Shown here: positions 63,863 through 64,000 of the stretch, piece by piece
Layout of the letters: every line of letters begins with the position of its first letter
How positions within the stretch are numbered: the stretch's first letter is position 1
Source: Notospermus geniculatus
Taxonomy: Eukaryota; Nemertea; Pilidiophora; Heteronemertea; Lineidae
Direction: 5' to 3'
Assembly: GCA_002633025.1 (NCBI GenBank)
Contig: NMRB01000027.1
Span: forward strand, 456,450 to 520,449
Length of the DNA stretch: 64,000 nt
Program-made: the position numbers and the translations under genes
The notes under the pieces: generated by a model
Databases searched by the model: none
Told to the model about the DNA's origin: nothing
Seen by the model: the letters and a program-made list of their open reading frames with translations, nothing else

Positions 63863-64000
63863 TCTCCGCCAACCATGATGCTATGTATCTTTACTTGTGT
63901 AATCGTCCTGTTTTCTTCTTATAAGTGTACGTATAGTTCAGTTTCAGCGGACTATCAACTCGTACGCCGATGATGATGGTGAAGTATGCCCTGTTAGCTG

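Overview
The window looks like nuclear DNA of a marine invertebrate animal, most likely a non-vertebrate deuterostome such as a lancelet, hemichordate or echinoderm. The evidence is indirect: spliced genes with short phase-1 exons and long introns, a BEL/Pao LTR retrotransposon, CR1-, L2- and Tx1/L1-type LINE fragments, tRNA-derived SINEs and very many nested inverted-repeat DNA transposons. The species cannot be fixed from sequence alone. Two assembly gaps (17388-17967, 57137-57257) and a few single Ns show it is a draft contig.

Genes. (1) At the left end (+) an unrecognised two-exon gene (1187-1276, 4894-5949) is altered by a ~1.97 kb direct tandem duplication, and its stop codon lies in the TTAA target site of a small transposon. 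(2) A secreted ShKT-domain gene runs from 26126 to about 43641 (+): signal-peptide exon, ShKT exon, terminal Cys/Trp-rich exon and a polyadenylation signal. All of its junctions are phase 1. (3) A minus-strand gene (58622 down to at least 53864, possibly ending at 44982) has four well-bounded exons with phase-1 junctions. It starts with a Tudor/MBT-like module, and its long intron holds the BEL element and a Tx1-type LINE. (4) An unrecognised 395-aa, homopolymer-rich open frame lies at 62403-63590 (-). Smaller coding remnants are a Myb/SANT-like frame (27676-28116, -), C2H2 zinc-finger pieces (34859-35219 and 15596-16065, -) and a 127-codon frame (11313 to 9460, -) split in frame by a transposon.

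Layout. 1-6.1 kb: gene 1, its duplication and small MITEs. 6.1-14.1 kb: repeats dominated by a 4.5 kb element with Tc1/mariner-like ends that has taken several further insertions. 14.2-20.3 kb: dispersed repeats, decayed zinc fingers, a gap and a tandem tRNA-SINE array. 20.6-26.1 kb: a 4.7 kb foldback element whose arms carry 20-bp-period palindromic arrays. 26.1-43.6 kb: the ShKT gene, with introns full of Mutator-, Tc1-, pogo- and TTAA-type elements, paired SINEs and a CR1 LINE. 44-58.7 kb: the Tudor-like gene and its retroelements. 58.7-60.8 kb: hAT-like MITEs and minisatellites. 60.8-64 kb: the 395-aa frame and its flanks.

The most distinctive signal is the pair of array types with exact or near-exact 20-bp spacing of 10-bp palindromes (CACCGCGGTG in the foldback arms, TACCATGGTG in intron 1 of the ShKT gene). 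Next come the several TTAA-flanked foldback families, the 9-bp-TSD Mutator-like family, and coding sequences visibly remodelled by transposons. Exon calls rest on splice signals, phase and protein-like translation; no homology search or RNA evidence was available.
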